Positions 20,560 through 30,369 of a stretch of DNA of 64,000 nucleotides are shown piece by piece (the first letter of the stretch is position 1; the number at the start of each line of letters is the position of its first letter). Made by a program: the position numbers and the translations under genes. The notes beneath the pieces are model-generated. The model did no database searches. It had not been told where the DNA came from and saw nothing but the letters and a program-made list of their open reading frames with translations. This DNA comes from Cordylochernes scorpioides (lineage: Eukaryota; Arthropoda; Arachnida; Pseudoscorpiones; Chernetidae): assembly GCA_030710605.1 (NCBI GenBank), contig CP092864.1, positions 136,773,255 to 136,837,254 of the forward strand, read 5' to 3'.

Positions 20560-21260
20560 AAGTCTGGAAAGAGTTACTATCATATAGTTGTTCACCCCGG
20601 AATATAAATATTAGTCGGGAAACATTTCAATTTGCATAGTTCAATATCATAATAGTATAATTTGCATAGTTCGTTTGTTTTGCAAACTTTTCCATATATA
20701 TATGTAACCTGTCTAGAAGAAAATCTGACACTCTATTGGGTTTATGTGTGAAAAGAGTCAATGACAAACTTTCAAACCCGGAATATAGAAAAATAGTTAG
20801 GGAACATTCTAATTTGCATAGTCCAATCCAATAACAGTCTAATTTGCATAGTTCGTTTGTTTTGCAAACTTTTCCATATATATGTAACCTGTGTAGATGA
20901 AAACCTGACACTCTATTGGGTTCAGGTGTGAAAAGAGTCAATGTCACACTTTCAAACCCGGAATATAGAAAAATTGTTAGGGAACATTCTAATTTGCATA
21001 GTCCAATCCAATAACAGTCTAATTTGAATTGTCCGTTTGTTTTGCAAACTTTTCCATAATATATATAACCTTTCTAGAAGAAAATCTGACATTCTATTGA
21101 GTTATGTTTGGAAAGAGTCAATATCACAGTTTCAAACTCGGAATGTGCAAATTAATCTGCTAAACTACCATATTTGCATATTATTCATACTATAATATTG
21201 AACATATAGGGATGAAACTTTGCTCCGATATAGAGTTAGGTATGGAAGGAGTCGACGTCA
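20560..21260. repeat. Satellite-like tandem repeat, ~179-bp unit
   Basis: Unit landmarks CTTTCAAACCCGGAATATAG recur at about 20769 and 20948, with diverged outer units before and after (four to five in all). Each unit holds two TAATTTGCATAGT motifs. Copy B has the same array at 45280-45970. Edge units are more diverged than central ones, the pattern left by unequal exchange. Confidence 0.85.
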
Positions 21261-21288
21261 TAGTTCAAATTCCGAATAATATCAATTA

Positions 21289-21487
21289 CACTCATGGAAA
21301 AAAACTTTAAGAAGTGTAAATTCTTTTATGTCGTCTGTTTTTTTGAAGGAGACAGAGACAAATTTGTTCACACTTGGTTATCTCGTGTGTCTTCAATAAA
21401 GGTCACTGTAATATCTTTCAGAGTTATTGTCTGAATCCCGATATACATGCTTAAAGTTACAACTTCCTTAAGTTTAGTCCATGAGTG
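21289..21487. mobile_element. MITE with CACTCATGGA termini (first copy)
   Basis: 199 bp between TA dinucleotides, inverted termini CACTCATGGAAAAAAACTTT and the complement ending TCCATGAGTG. Same insertion in B at 46001-46198. Confidence 0.85.
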
Positions 21488-21931
21488 TATTTCGCTTCCA
21501 GGATAATTTGCATATGCTGTTGTCTTCTCATTTGTCTCGTTACCAAATAAAATCGATATATCCGAAAAGAATTAAATTATTTTGACCATATGACCGGCTT
21601 TCATTACAGAACTGGAGAACAAGAATCAATATTTTAGATCTCATTTATAATGGATCCTCTACTTAAATATTAACTAGAACAGTTCTCTGTACGCTCCATA
21701 TTTTCTAGGTGTACATAATAGGTAAATATGTATATATGTATTTTATTGAAAATATTGTCACGGTAGTGGGGTGACGAGGAGTCGTTAAAATTAAAATAAA
21801 TGAAAATTAATAAAATCAAATTAAAATAAATTTAAAAGGTTCTTTAAAAACGACGGAATATTTCCTTCTGTAAAATCATCCATACATATTTTGGCCATTG
21901 AATTGGCCTAGCAACCTTACCAACTATTCTC

Positions 21932-22206
21932 ATGGACAAAACTTAAGGAAGTTGTACCTTTTAGCGTGTATATCAGGATTCAGACAATAACTCTGAAAGA
22001 TACACTCATGGAGAAAACTGAAGGAAGTCTTACCTTTTAGCATGTCTATCGGGATTCAGACAATAATTCTGAAATATATTTGATACACAGTGACCTTTAT
22101 TGAAGATTCACGAGATAACAAGTGTAAACAAAATTGCATCTGTCTCCTTTAAAAAAAATAGACGACATCAAAGACTTTCCTCTTCCTTACGTTTTTTCCA
22201 TGAGTG
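21932..22206. mobile_element. Half MITE followed by a complete MITE of the same family
   Basis: 21932-22000 is the left half of a copy (TCATGGACAAAACTTAAGG). 22003-22206 is complete, between TA dinucleotides. In copy B the half copy is the site of a mariner insertion at its internal TA (21969-21970 here), and the complete one is at 48051-48247. Confidence 0.8.
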
Positions 22207-22627
22207 TAAACACCTCTTTGGTACATTCTCGTTTTTTCATGAATCCTTTGGGGATCCCAAAGCTTGTGTTGGACTGAAAAGGGACATTGGCCCGAAACAA
22301 GTCTTGATCTCCAGATGGATGTTTTGAATATTCCAAAACTGATGTTGTAGCCTTGTCACTGAATCTACAAGATTCCAGATAGAACCACTAGGTGTCGCAT
22401 TGATTAGATTTGCATATATTCTGACAAGAAAGGTTATATTCCCTTTTGAAAGCGCTCTAATAGTGTTGAACTCTTTTTCTTTTATATAATCTCGATAGTT
22501 TCACCAGAAATCATCCCCAAAATGGACATTCAAAGCTAACAATAAAATCAATGAAATTATTGTGTTAATCAGATTGATTGAAATGACAAAATTTCTGGGA
22601 GGTTGATTGCTAATAAAAACAGACACA

Positions 22628-23330
22628 TCTATATATATAAAAATGAATGTATGTGTGTGCGTGTGTGTGTGGTCTGTTTGTCCTTTATGCCTGACCAAAC
22701 CACTCATTGGAACGCCATGAAACTTTGGGAAGTTATTTAGTATAGTACTGGGAAGGTTTCTAGCAAATAAAATTTTTGAAATAACTTTTCGGTTTAAAAT
22801 AATCAAGATAAATATTCTAATTTATCTGTTATAATTCAACAATCTGCTCTAAATATTATCATGATGATACGATGATTTTGTAATGTAGAAAATTAGGAAA
22901 GACAAAATTCAGGATGACACGGCAATTTATTTGAGACAAGAATAATGATACAATTCCAAGGCAAGATACTATTCCTTTAACTTCCAATTACCGAGGGAAC
23001 CAATTAATATTGATTTTATTCAACTTATCGAGTATTTTTCAAGGGACCGGGAAAAAATGTTCACTTTATTGAGAGATTTGTTAGACAAACCTTTACTCGG
23101 GTAAAACCCGGGCGAAGCCGGGTACGTCCATACAAGAATAATGATACAATTCCAAGGCAAGATACTATTCCTTTAACTTCCAATTACCGAGGGAACCAAT
23201 TAATATTGATTTTATTCAACTTATCGAATATTTTTCAAGGGACCGGGAAAAAATGTTGACTTTATCGAGAGATTCGTTAGACAAACCTTTACTCGGGTAA
23301 AACCCGGGCGAAGCCGGGTACGTCCGCTAG
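22628..23330 (+). mobile_element. Non-autonomous Helitron, family gamma, duplicated 3' end
   Basis: A 703-bp insertion starting TCTATATATATAAAAATGAA and ending CCCGGGCGAAGCCGGG, TACGTCCGCTAG then T. B shows the empty site near 48650 (AGAAACA / TTTATCTAAT), again between A and T. The last ~196 bp occur twice in tandem (22936-23130 and 23132-23330); the first lacks its CTAG. Confidence 0.9.
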
Positions 23331-23618
23331 TTTCTCTAATATTTTCTTCTTAGGTAAGTAATTTTCATATTTTTAAACAAGTAAAATAAAAAAAATAGCA
23401 CACGGAATATATTTGCTTCATGTTTGATACGCCTATCTCCGTGTATTCAAAGTAGCTTCATTAATTTCAATTTATTTTAAATATCAATTATATTTTAACA
23501 TTCCTAAGATATTAATATATTCATTATATATTTTAACTGCCCGAAGTATCTTTAATTTTAAGAATAATCATATGAGTCAAAAATAGTTTAAATTTCTCAT
23601 AAGACTGCTTAACCGCTG

Positions 23619-23663
23619 GGTTTCCATAGCTCAGTTGGTATATTGTCAATACCAGCTCCAGCC
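23619..23663 (+). repeat. 5' half of a tRNA-like sequence
   Basis: It contains a perfect A box, TAGCTCAGTTGG, in a GGGTTTCCATAGCTCAG start, and is cut off by a Helitron. Probably a tRNA-derived SINE head. The B copy (48939-48984) has a mutated A box. Confidence 0.5.
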
Positions 23664-23673
23664 TTATTTAATA

Positions 23674-23938
23674 CTAGCCGAATGACCCGGGCAACGCCCG
23701 GGGTTTACCCGATTAAATGCTTTTATTCAAATACTATTCGTTACAATTATAAATTAGCGCCGTGGATGTCATTCTTGTATAATATATAAATGAGTTTTAA
23801 AAATTGTAAAAAAAAAAAAAAAATGCATCGGCCGGGAATCGAACCCGGGGCGCCCGCGTGGCAGTCGAGCATTCTACCACTGAACCAAAAGCAAACGGTG
23901 ACAGAATTAAGAACGCATGAAGCTGATAACTGTATATA
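23674..23938 (-). mobile_element. Helitron family alpha with truncated tRNA-Gly, shared by A and B
   Basis: The plus strand starts CTAGCCGAATGACCCGGGC (3' end reversed) and ends near AACTGTATATATT. Same insertion in B at 48996-49257, so it is older than the private alpha copies. Confidence 0.88.
23824..23887 (-). pseudogene. tRNA-Gly (GCC) lacking its 5' acceptor strand
   Basis: Begins GGTTCAGTGG directly after Helitron sequence; the first seven nucleotides of the tRNA are missing. The anticodon GCC and the B box remain. An anticodon-stem mismatch (CTCGA against GCGGG) is also present. It cannot fold a normal acceptor stem. Confidence 0.85.
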
Positions 23939-23939
23939 T

Positions 23940-24410
23940 TAATAATTGCTTCATCATACTCTTCTATCTTGTCCCGTGTCGCATCCTTCTGTTAAAGGCA
24001 TTGTGGTATCTGGTGTAGGCGACGTATTTAATGTTTGTCGATATAATTCTTTGATTCATTTTTTTTCCAGTGAGTTCTCAGTTGTGAGTCGTTAGTCTTA
24101 AAATTTACATTCTCATCTAAACCTTCTCAATTTTGATCCATTTCGCTTTATGTCAGTAAATTATCTTATTATTTTATACGCTAGTTCCAAACTATTAGTT
24201 TTGAAGTCCTCTTCAATCTGGATCCAACCTTCAGTTTATATCGTATCACGACATGGCCTTCCTTCTACACGGCTCATCGAAGTCCATATAGTGTGTTTGA
24301 TCATTGGAAAATATAATACAAACATTACTTAAAGATGTAGAATACTATTTTAATAATTCATTTAGGTATCTTAGAAAATGATGAACTTTGACGTTATTCT
24401 CAATTTATTA
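23940..24410. other. End of the shared locus, nothing recognised
   Basis: Collinear with B 49258-49727. Confidence 0.6.
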
Positions 24411-24509
24411 GTGAGCCAGGCCCTCCCATTAATTTTTTCCATTGCAGTAAGGGCCGTAGAAATTGTTTAATTTCAAAAAAAAAACCTTACGCCTTTAAAA
24501 TAGTTTTGA

Positions 24510-24960
24510 ATTTTAAGAGGGTGATAAGATTTGTGATCTCTGCAAGGAAAATATGGAAGCTGAACTATCTCATCATATCTATGAATGCCAAGATATTAGT
24601 GTGGAGAGAAGGACATTCTTTTCAATGGTAGACACCAGCCAACTTAGGTCAATCCAAATGATGTTAACCAGTGCCCAAACAAGCAGACTAGTTGCTCAGG
24701 CCCTATATAATTTTTACAAGGCAGTAGGTGTAAAGAGGGAGAAAAGAGATCTTGGAAGCTATTGTTCTTACACCTCAGAATGATGACGAAACATCGAGGG
24801 GTCGACCTTTCATATTAAATCTTACTTTTCCTTATTACTAATAATTATATATAGTTGCGGAACTACTGGTTTCCTGTGCTGCTCTTTTCCTGTTATTGCA
24901 CCTTGTACGGAGAATCTGTATAAGACTAATGTCTTAATAAAGGCTTTGTGTGTGTGTGTG
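24510..24960 (+). pseudogene. 5'-truncated LINE (family Y), RT C-terminus and 3' UTR
   Basis: The frame from about 24518 reads CDLCKEN...HHIYEC, the CCHC knuckle at the C-terminus of Jockey/I-group LINE proteins, and ends at 24783. The 3' UTR ends with GTCTTAATAAAGGCTTTG and a TG repeat that runs into the N gap. The same family is inserted in B at 28291-28977. The ~100 bp before it (24405-24485) are a relic of the 2680-3260 repeat. Confidence 0.8.
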
Positions 24961-25060
24961 NNNNNNNNNNNNNNNNNNNNNNNNNNNNNNNNNNNNNNNN
25001 NNNNNNNNNNNNNNNNNNNNNNNNNNNNNNNNNNNNNNNNNNNNNNNNNNNNNNNNNNNN
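24961..25060. other. Assembly gap (100 N)
   Basis: Exactly 100 N, a conventional scaffolding gap of unknown true length, between a TG repeat and the tRNA array. Confidence 1.
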
Positions 25061-25234
25061 AAATACAATATAACGCGGCTGATGATTGTAAAACGAAAAT
25101 TAAAATTATACCGCGAATGTTTCTTTTAAAAATCGAAATTTATTTTCAAAGAGAAATAGCGACATTTCTAACTTTGAGATGAGGTATGGAAAGGTGAAAC
25201 ATGAAGAGTAATGGAGAACGGAAAAATAAAAAGT

Positions 25235-25308
25235 GTCCAGGGGCGGGAATCGAACCCACACCCTTCTGCTTACCGGGCAGGTGCCTTGTCCACTCGGCTA
25301 CCCTGGAC
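25235..25308 (-). tRNA. tRNA-like gene 1 of array, anticodon GGT by position
   Basis: Consensus copy. The cloverleaf fits with acceptor TCCAGGG/CCCTGGA, D stem GCC/GGC, anticodon stem CCTGC/GCAGA, loop CCGGTAA, T arm GTGGG-TTCGATT-CCCGC. Position 33 is C where almost all tRNAs have U. The amino acid implied would be Thr, but identity elements are uncertain; it may be a pseudo-tRNA or SINE head. Confidence 0.7.
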
Positions 25309-25516
25309 GTATTTTTCCGTTCATAACTTATATTTAAAGTAACATTTAAAATACAATATAACGCGGCTGATGATTGTAAAACGAAAATTATACCGCGAAG
25401 GTTTATTTTAAAAATCGAAATTTATTTTCAAAGAGAAATAGCGACATTTCTAACTTTGAGATGAGGTATGGAAAGGTGAAACATGAAGAGTAATGGAGAA
25501 CGGAAAAATAAAAAGT

Positions 25517-25590
25517 GTCCAGGGGCGGGAATCGAACCCACACCCTTCTGCTTACCGGGCAGGTGCCTTGTCCACTCGGCTACCCTGGAC
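25517..25590 (-). tRNA. tRNA-like gene 2 of array (minus)
   Basis: Identical to the consensus; last minus-strand unit before the orientation switch. Confidence 0.7.
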
Positions 25591-25698
25591 GTATTTTTCC
25601 GTTCATAACTTATATTTAAAGTAACATTTAAAATACAATATAACGCGGCTGATGATTGTAAATGTTACTTTAAATATAAGTTATGAACGGAAAAATAC

Positions 25699-25772
25699 GT
25701 CCAGGGTAGCCGAGTGGACAAGGCACCTGCCCGGTAAGCAGAAGGGTGTGGGTTCGATTCCCGCCCCTGGAC
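25699..25772 (+). tRNA. tRNA-like gene 3 of array
   Basis: Consensus sequence. A box TAGCCGAGTGG, B box GGTTCGATTCC, then AC and T(5) as a Pol III stop. Confidence 0.7.
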
Positions 25773-25986
25773 ACTTTTTATTTTTCCGTTCTCCATTACT
25801 CTTCATGTTTCACCTTTCCATACCTCATCTCAAAGTTAGAAATGTCGCTATTTCTCTTTGAAAATAAATTTCGATTTTTAAAAGAAACATTCGCGGTATA
25901 ATTTTAATTTTCGTTTTACAATCATCAGCCGCGTTATATTGTATTTTAAATGTTACTTTAAATATAAGTTATGAACGGAAAAATAC

Positions 25987-26060
25987 GTCCAGGGTAGCCG
26001 AGTGGACAAGGCACCTGCCCGGTAAGCAGAAGGGTGTGGGTTTGATTCCCGCCCCTGGAC
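25987..26060 (+). tRNA. tRNA-like gene 4 of array, B box mutated
   Basis: TTCGA in the T loop is TTTGA, altering the most conserved base of the Pol III B box. Confidence 0.65.
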
Positions 26061-26274
26061 ACTTTTTATTTTTCCGTTCTCCATTACTCTTCATGTTTCA
26101 CCTTTCCATACCTCATCTCAAAGTTAGAAATGTCGCTATTTCTCTTTGAAAATAAATTTCGATTTTTAAAAGAAACATTCGCGGTATAATTTTAATTTTC
26201 GTTTTACAATCATCAGCCGCGTTATATTGTATTTTAAATGTTACTTTAAATATAAGTTATGAACGGAAAAATAC

Positions 26275-26348
26275 GTCCAGGGTAGCCGAGTGGACAAGGC
26301 ACCTGCCCGGTAAGCAGAAGGGTGTGGGTTCGATTCCCGCCCCTGGAC
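26275..26348 (+). tRNA. tRNA-like gene 5 of array
   Basis: Consensus; followed by AC then T(5). Confidence 0.7.
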
Positions 26349-26562
26349 ACTTTTTATTTTTCCGTTCTCCATTACTCTTCATGTTTCACCTTTCCATACC
26401 TCATCTCAAAGTTAGAAATGTCGCTATTTCTCTTTGAAAATAAATTTCGATTTTTAAAAGAAACATTCGCGGTATAATTTTAATTTTCGTTTTACAATCA
26501 TCAGCCGCGTTATATTGTATTTTAAATGTTACTTTAAATATAAGTTATGAACGGAAAAATAC

Positions 26563-26636
26563 GTCCAGGGTAGCCGAGTGGACAAGGCACCTGCCCGGTA
26601 AGCAGAAGGGTGTGGGTTCGATTCCCGCCCCTGGAC
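26563..26636 (+). tRNA. tRNA-like gene 6 of array
   Basis: Consensus body; followed by CC then T(5), the alternate unit type. Confidence 0.7.
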
Positions 26637-26850
26637 CCTTTTTATTTTTCCGTTCTCCATTACTCTTCATGTTTCACCTTTCCATACCTCATCTCAAAGT
26701 TAGAAATGTCGCTATTTCTCTTTGAAAATAAATTTCGATTTTTAAAAGAAACATTCGCGGTATAATTTTAATTTTCGTTTTAAAATCATCAGCCGCGTTA
26801 TATTGTATTTTAAATGTTACTTTAAATATAAGTTATGAACGGAAAAATAC

Positions 26851-26924
26851 GTCCAGGGTAGCCGAGTGGACAAGGCACCTGCCCGGTAAGCAGAAGGGTG
26901 TGGGTTCGATTCCCGCCCCTGGAC
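26851..26924 (+). tRNA. tRNA-like gene 7 of array
   Basis: Consensus body; AC-type end. Confidence 0.7.
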
Positions 26925-27138
26925 ACTTTTTATTTTTCCGTTCTCCATTACTCTTCATGTTTCACCTTTCCATACCTCATCTCAAAGTTAGAAATGTCGC
27001 TATTTCTCTTTGAAAATAAATTTCGATTTTTAAAAGAAACATTCGCGGTATAATTTTAATTTTCGTTTTACAATCATCAGCCGCGTTATATTGTATTTTA
27101 AATGTTACTTTAAATATAAGTTATGAACGGAAAAATAC

Positions 27139-27212
27139 GTCCAGGGTAGCCGAGTGGACAAGGCACCTGCCCGGTAAGCAGAAGGGTGTGGGTTCGATTC
27201 CCGCCCCTGGAC
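27139..27212 (+). tRNA. tRNA-like gene 8 of array
   Basis: Consensus body; CC-type end. Confidence 0.7.
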
Positions 27213-27426
27213 CCTTTTTATTTTTCCGTTCTCCATTACTCTTCATGTTTCACCTTTCCATACCTCATCTCAAAGTTAGAAATGTCGCTATTTCTCTTTG
27301 AAAATAAATTTCGATTTTTAAAAGAAACATTCGCGGTATAATTTTAATTTTCGTTTTACAATCATCAGCCGCGTTATATTGTATTTTAAATGTTACTTTA
27401 AATATAAGTTATGAACGGAAAAATAC

Positions 27427-27500
27427 GTCCAGGGTGGCCGAGTGGACAAGGCACCTGCCCGGTAAGCAGAAGGGTGTGGGTTCGATTCCCGCCCCTGGAC
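27427..27500 (+). tRNA. tRNA-like gene 9 of array, A-box variant
   Basis: A box TGGCCGAGTGG instead of TAGCC, still within the consensus; AC-type end. Confidence 0.7.
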
Positions 27501-27714
27501 ACTTTTTATTTTTCCGTTCTCCATTACTCTTCATGTTTCACCTTTCCATACCTCATCTCAAAGTTAGAAATGTCGCTATTTCTCTTTGAAAATAAATTTC
27601 GATTTTTAAAAGAAACATTCGCGGTATAATTTTAATTTTCGTTTTACAATCATCAGCCGCGTTATATTGTATTTTAAATGTTACTTTAAATATAAGTTAT
27701 GAACGGAAAAATAC

Positions 27715-27788
27715 GTCCAGGGTAGCCGAGTGGACAAGGCACCTGCCCGGTAAGCAGAAGGTTGTGGGTTCGATTCCCGCCCCTGGAC
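27715..27788 (+). tRNA. tRNA-like gene 10 of array
   Basis: One variable-loop change (AAGGTTGTGGG); CC-type end. Its spacer is cut short at ~27933 by the Helitron 3' terminus. Confidence 0.7.
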
Positions 27789-27933
27789 CCTTTTTATTTT
27801 TCCGTTCTCCATTACTCTTCATGTTTCACCTTTCCATACCTCATCTCAAAGTTAGAAATGTCGCTATTTCTCTTTGAAAATAAATTTCGATTTTTAAAAG
27901 AAACATTCGCGGTATAATTTTAATTTTCTTTTT

Positions 27934-28006
27934 ATCTAAATATATATCACTCGGATAGATATGTACACGGGTCAATCCCGGGGCGAAGCCCGGGTCACCC
28001 GTCTAG
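27934..28006 (+). mobile_element. 3' terminus of a family beta Helitron joined to the tRNA array
   Basis: TTATCTAAATATATATCACT, then the hairpin CCCGGGGCGAAGCCCGGG, then TCACCCGTCTAG and T. This matches the last ~73 bp of the complete element at 18398-18740. The array spacer is fused directly to it. No 5' terminus is visible before the gap, so whether the whole array lies inside one Helitron is inferred. Confidence 0.85.
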
Positions 28007-28290
28007 TATTTAATAAAAAAATACGTTTAAAGTTATTTTTTAAATATGTACTAAAAGGAGAAAATGAATATTTCATCTGTATCACCATTGACCAATTATA
28101 TTTATTTGTGTCAAAATAAAACCAGTGGTAGACGATCATTATGAACTTCAAACTTTAGGCAATTTAAAATGAAGCAACTGATTAGGGAAAGTTTTGGTTT
28201 AACTAAATATTTTAGCTCTTCACTCAATATACGATTATCGTCCCTTCTTCGTTTTTATTTTTACTTATGTACGTATATCTAATTAATACA

Positions 28291-28977
28291 CACACACACA
28301 AAGCCTTTATTAAGAACGTTAGTATTATACAGATTCTCCGTACAAGGTGCAATAACAGGAAAAGAGCAGCACAGGAAACCAGTAGTTCCGCAACTATATT
28401 ATTATTTATTTAAGTAACCCAGGTTCCTGGAGCGTACAGAAGTCGCCAACTACCCGGGATGTCCTTCTGAACTAAGTCTTCTTGGATTTATATACAATGC
28501 CAGTGGAAGTCCAAATAATAAGGTGTTGCTAGGCAGATTTCTTTCTTGGGAGATTTTCTAGGGATGCTGGACATATGTTGGTGATACCTAGGAGAGTGGC
28601 TGTCTGGAATCTTTGGTATTGGAAGGTTGGGCAAGTGAAGAGGAGGTGGTCTACGGTTTGGTCTTCATCTTGGCAGTGGGGGCAAGTTGGGTTTTCTTTC
28701 GATACCGTTGCAAGGTCTGCCTGAATGTAACCATGGCCGGTCAAGATTGTCGTGGAGGTAGATCCATGCTTGATGTTTCGAAACATTTGGAGGAGTAGTT
28801 TCAGGGTAGCAGCAATCCGCAACTATATACAATTATTAGTAATAAGGAAAAGTAATATTTAATAAGAAAGGTCGACGCCATCGCCTCAAGTCTTCAATTC
28901 CATAAGCGCGGAGCAGAAATAGGGACTAAGTTATTTAGTTCGCCCTAAATATAGCATCCAGAGACAAAAAGGAGGTT
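28291..28977 (-). mobile_element. LINE family Y 3' fragment, interrupted by LINE X
   Basis: Flanked by the 17-bp target duplication TATATCTAATTAATACA (28274-28290, 28978-28994). Reverse strand ends AATAAAGGCTTTGTG then a TG repeat, like 24510-24960. Copy A has no insertion here (~2135). The inner insertion occupies 28400-28815. Confidence 0.85.
28400..28815 (-). pseudogene. LINE family X fragment nested in LINE Y
   Basis: A 416-bp 5'-truncated insertion flanked by TCCGCAACTATAT (28387-28399 and 28816-28828). The minus-strand frame (to 28529) keeps the RT C-terminal knuckle CPHCQDEDQTVDHLLFTCPT. The tail reads TAAATAAATAATAAT on the element strand. The best-preserved frame of the three X copies. 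Confidence 0.85.
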
Positions 28978-29109
28978 TATATCTAATTAATACAAATCAA
29001 TAACGGGCCATCTAAATATAACGAATGAAGACATTAAAAGGCGCAAATGTTTTAATTCGCGCGTTATATACAGATGGCGGGTTATTGCTTTGTATTAATT
29101 TATGCCTAA

Positions 29110-29710
29110 CTTTTCCTTATTGTTTGCGGAAGAATATTGCTTGATGTAAATATTTATATGTAATTCTACTGTGCTAAAAGTTTATATCCATAGTTTGCTT
29201 AAATACCATTTCTAAGATTCCATCCTTCAGTGTAGCAAATAAAAGCGGAATGATCCAATACAGTATTGGAGCTCTAAAGAAGCGGTCTGGTAAATTAAAT
29301 TGGCGAAACCGCTGGAAGGGTTCACCACTGATGAGCCAAGCCATCCCAATATTTTTTTAATCGCAGCAAGAACATTAGGATTTTGTTTAATTTGTGAAAA
29401 GAAACATTCGCTTCTTGATGTCTTCATTCGTTGTAAATATAATTGTTTAATGGTGATAAATGAAATATTTATTTTGTCTTTTTTATTCATTTTCAAGCCT
29501 GTGCAGGTGGAGCCCACATTATATTGATATTCAAATAACTTCAAGCACAACCTCTGTATTTGATTATATTTTAACTTTTGTCCTATTAGCGATTTATTGT
29601 AACGTGTCTTGTCCCATAGAAAAGCTTTGGTGACCAAAAGATAAGAGATTTGTAAATTAAAATGTTTTAAAAGAAAATTATCCCCGGAAGAGTCTGATAG
29701 CTTCACTCAA
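29110..29710 (+). repeat. Hammerhead-type dispersed repeat, copy B of the shared locus
   Basis: Counterpart of 2680-3260. A 159-codon minus-strand frame (29227-29706) with KHFNLQISYLLVTKAFLWDK is open here but disrupted in A. No domain is known to me. Confidence 0.7.
29281..29339 (+). ncRNA. Hammerhead-like core, copy B
   Basis: AGCGGT (29281-29286), C 29287, TGGT (29288-29291), TTGGC (29300-29304), GAA, ACCGCT (29308-29313), ACCA (29324-29327), CTGATGA (29328-29334), GCCAA (29335-29339). Helix III is fully Watson-Crick here, unlike the wobble in copy A. Confidence 0.4.
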
Positions 29711-29961
29711 ATGAATAATGATTACTAACGGCTCAAAGCCAGGCGTCAAAAAAGGGTAAAAGCTGTGTTCCATTTCCAATACATCAAGAACTGTGGTTGA
29801 GCCTCCAGCGCAGCTAAGGCATTCGCCAACCATGCCAGCAAGTAGTACGTGCTAGCATCGAAGTCACCCATATAGAGAATGGCCGCTCCAACACAGAGTA
29901 ATAAAGAGAAATGCAACCAGTGCACTGAAGCTAAGAACGAATTCCATTAGCTAGGCATGTA

Positions 29962-30136
29962 CAGTAGAACCTCCATGAGAGGACACTCGCGCTAGAGAAC
30001 ACCTCTCTATAAAGGACAGTTTATGTTTTCAAAATTACCATTTTTACAATTTAGAAACTTTCCGGTAAGAGGACACTTCTCCCTAAAGGACAATTTGGCT
30101 CTGCATTTTGGTGTCCTTTACAGGGAGGTTCTACTG
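29962..30136. mobile_element. Pogo/Tigger-like MITE (B counterpart of 3512-3686)
   Basis: Same 175-bp element and TA flanks; a few substitutions. Confidence 0.8.
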
Positions 30137-30159
30137 TATATAGCAAATAAAAGCAGCAT

Positions 30160-30330
30160 CTAGAAAGAATCTGTGTTGAATGCGGAAGAAGTTGATACCT
30201 TTGTGTGCCGGTCACACGTTGGATGGAAGATAAGGTCGAATCCGATGCTGTGACAGTCGTTCTGGCAATCGCTCTGTCATCCCACTCCCGCTGCTGCCGT
30301 CCTGACGTTGCATTCTTCCGTTGTTGACCC
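30160..30330 (-). pseudogene. Tc1 transposase fragment (B counterpart of 3713-3910)
   Basis: Keeps DDRAIARTTVTASDSTLSSI in the minus frame; shorter and more damaged than in A. Confidence 0.65.
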
Positions 30331-30369
30331 ACTGTAAGGGAAAGGCTTAAAACGAAAGGAAACAATCTA

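Larger units (their letters stand above)
1440..24410 (+). repeat. Copy A of a ~22-kb duplicated locus
   Basis: Collinear and in direct orientation with 28010-49727. Example: 10315-10590 matches 37000-37275 almost base for base; elsewhere there are a few percent substitutions and many indels. Copy A carries private insertions at 1491-1909, 2223-2666, 8830-9069, 12560-13878, 13947-14362, 18398-18740, 19119-19527 and 22628-23330. Older insertions (15308-15726, 23674-23938, 3512-3686) are shared by both copies. The right limit is where TTATTAGTGAGCC diverges from TTATTAGTTTTTAG at ~49,727. The boundaries are approximate. Confidence 0.9.
25061..27933. repeat. Tandem array of tRNA-like units, 2 minus then 8 plus
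   Basis: Plus units are 288 bp, minus units 282 bp (a short internal deletion). Each unit has an upstream AAATATAAGTTATGAACGG segment, a 74-nt tRNA-like gene, a T(5)ATTTTT stop and a ~170-bp spacer ending CAGCCGCGTTATATTG. The orientation switches at ~25661, where the two nearest genes point away from each other. Variants at the tRNA end alternate AC, CC, AC, CC from 26275 to 27715, a two-unit higher-order pattern. The left end is hidden by the gap. Confidence 0.95.

Noticed and set aside
20627..20947. 106-codon minus frame (and 117 codons at 45306-45659)
   Set aside because: Periodic translation of the 179-bp tandem repeat.
25652..27629. Short plus-strand frames over the tRNA units
   Set aside because: They translate the tRNA and spacer; identical in each unit with no start context.
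25061..27933. CRISPR-like appearance of the regular repeat array
   Set aside because: Units are 288 bp with conserved, not variable, spacers and contain tRNA cloverleafs in a eukaryotic sequence.
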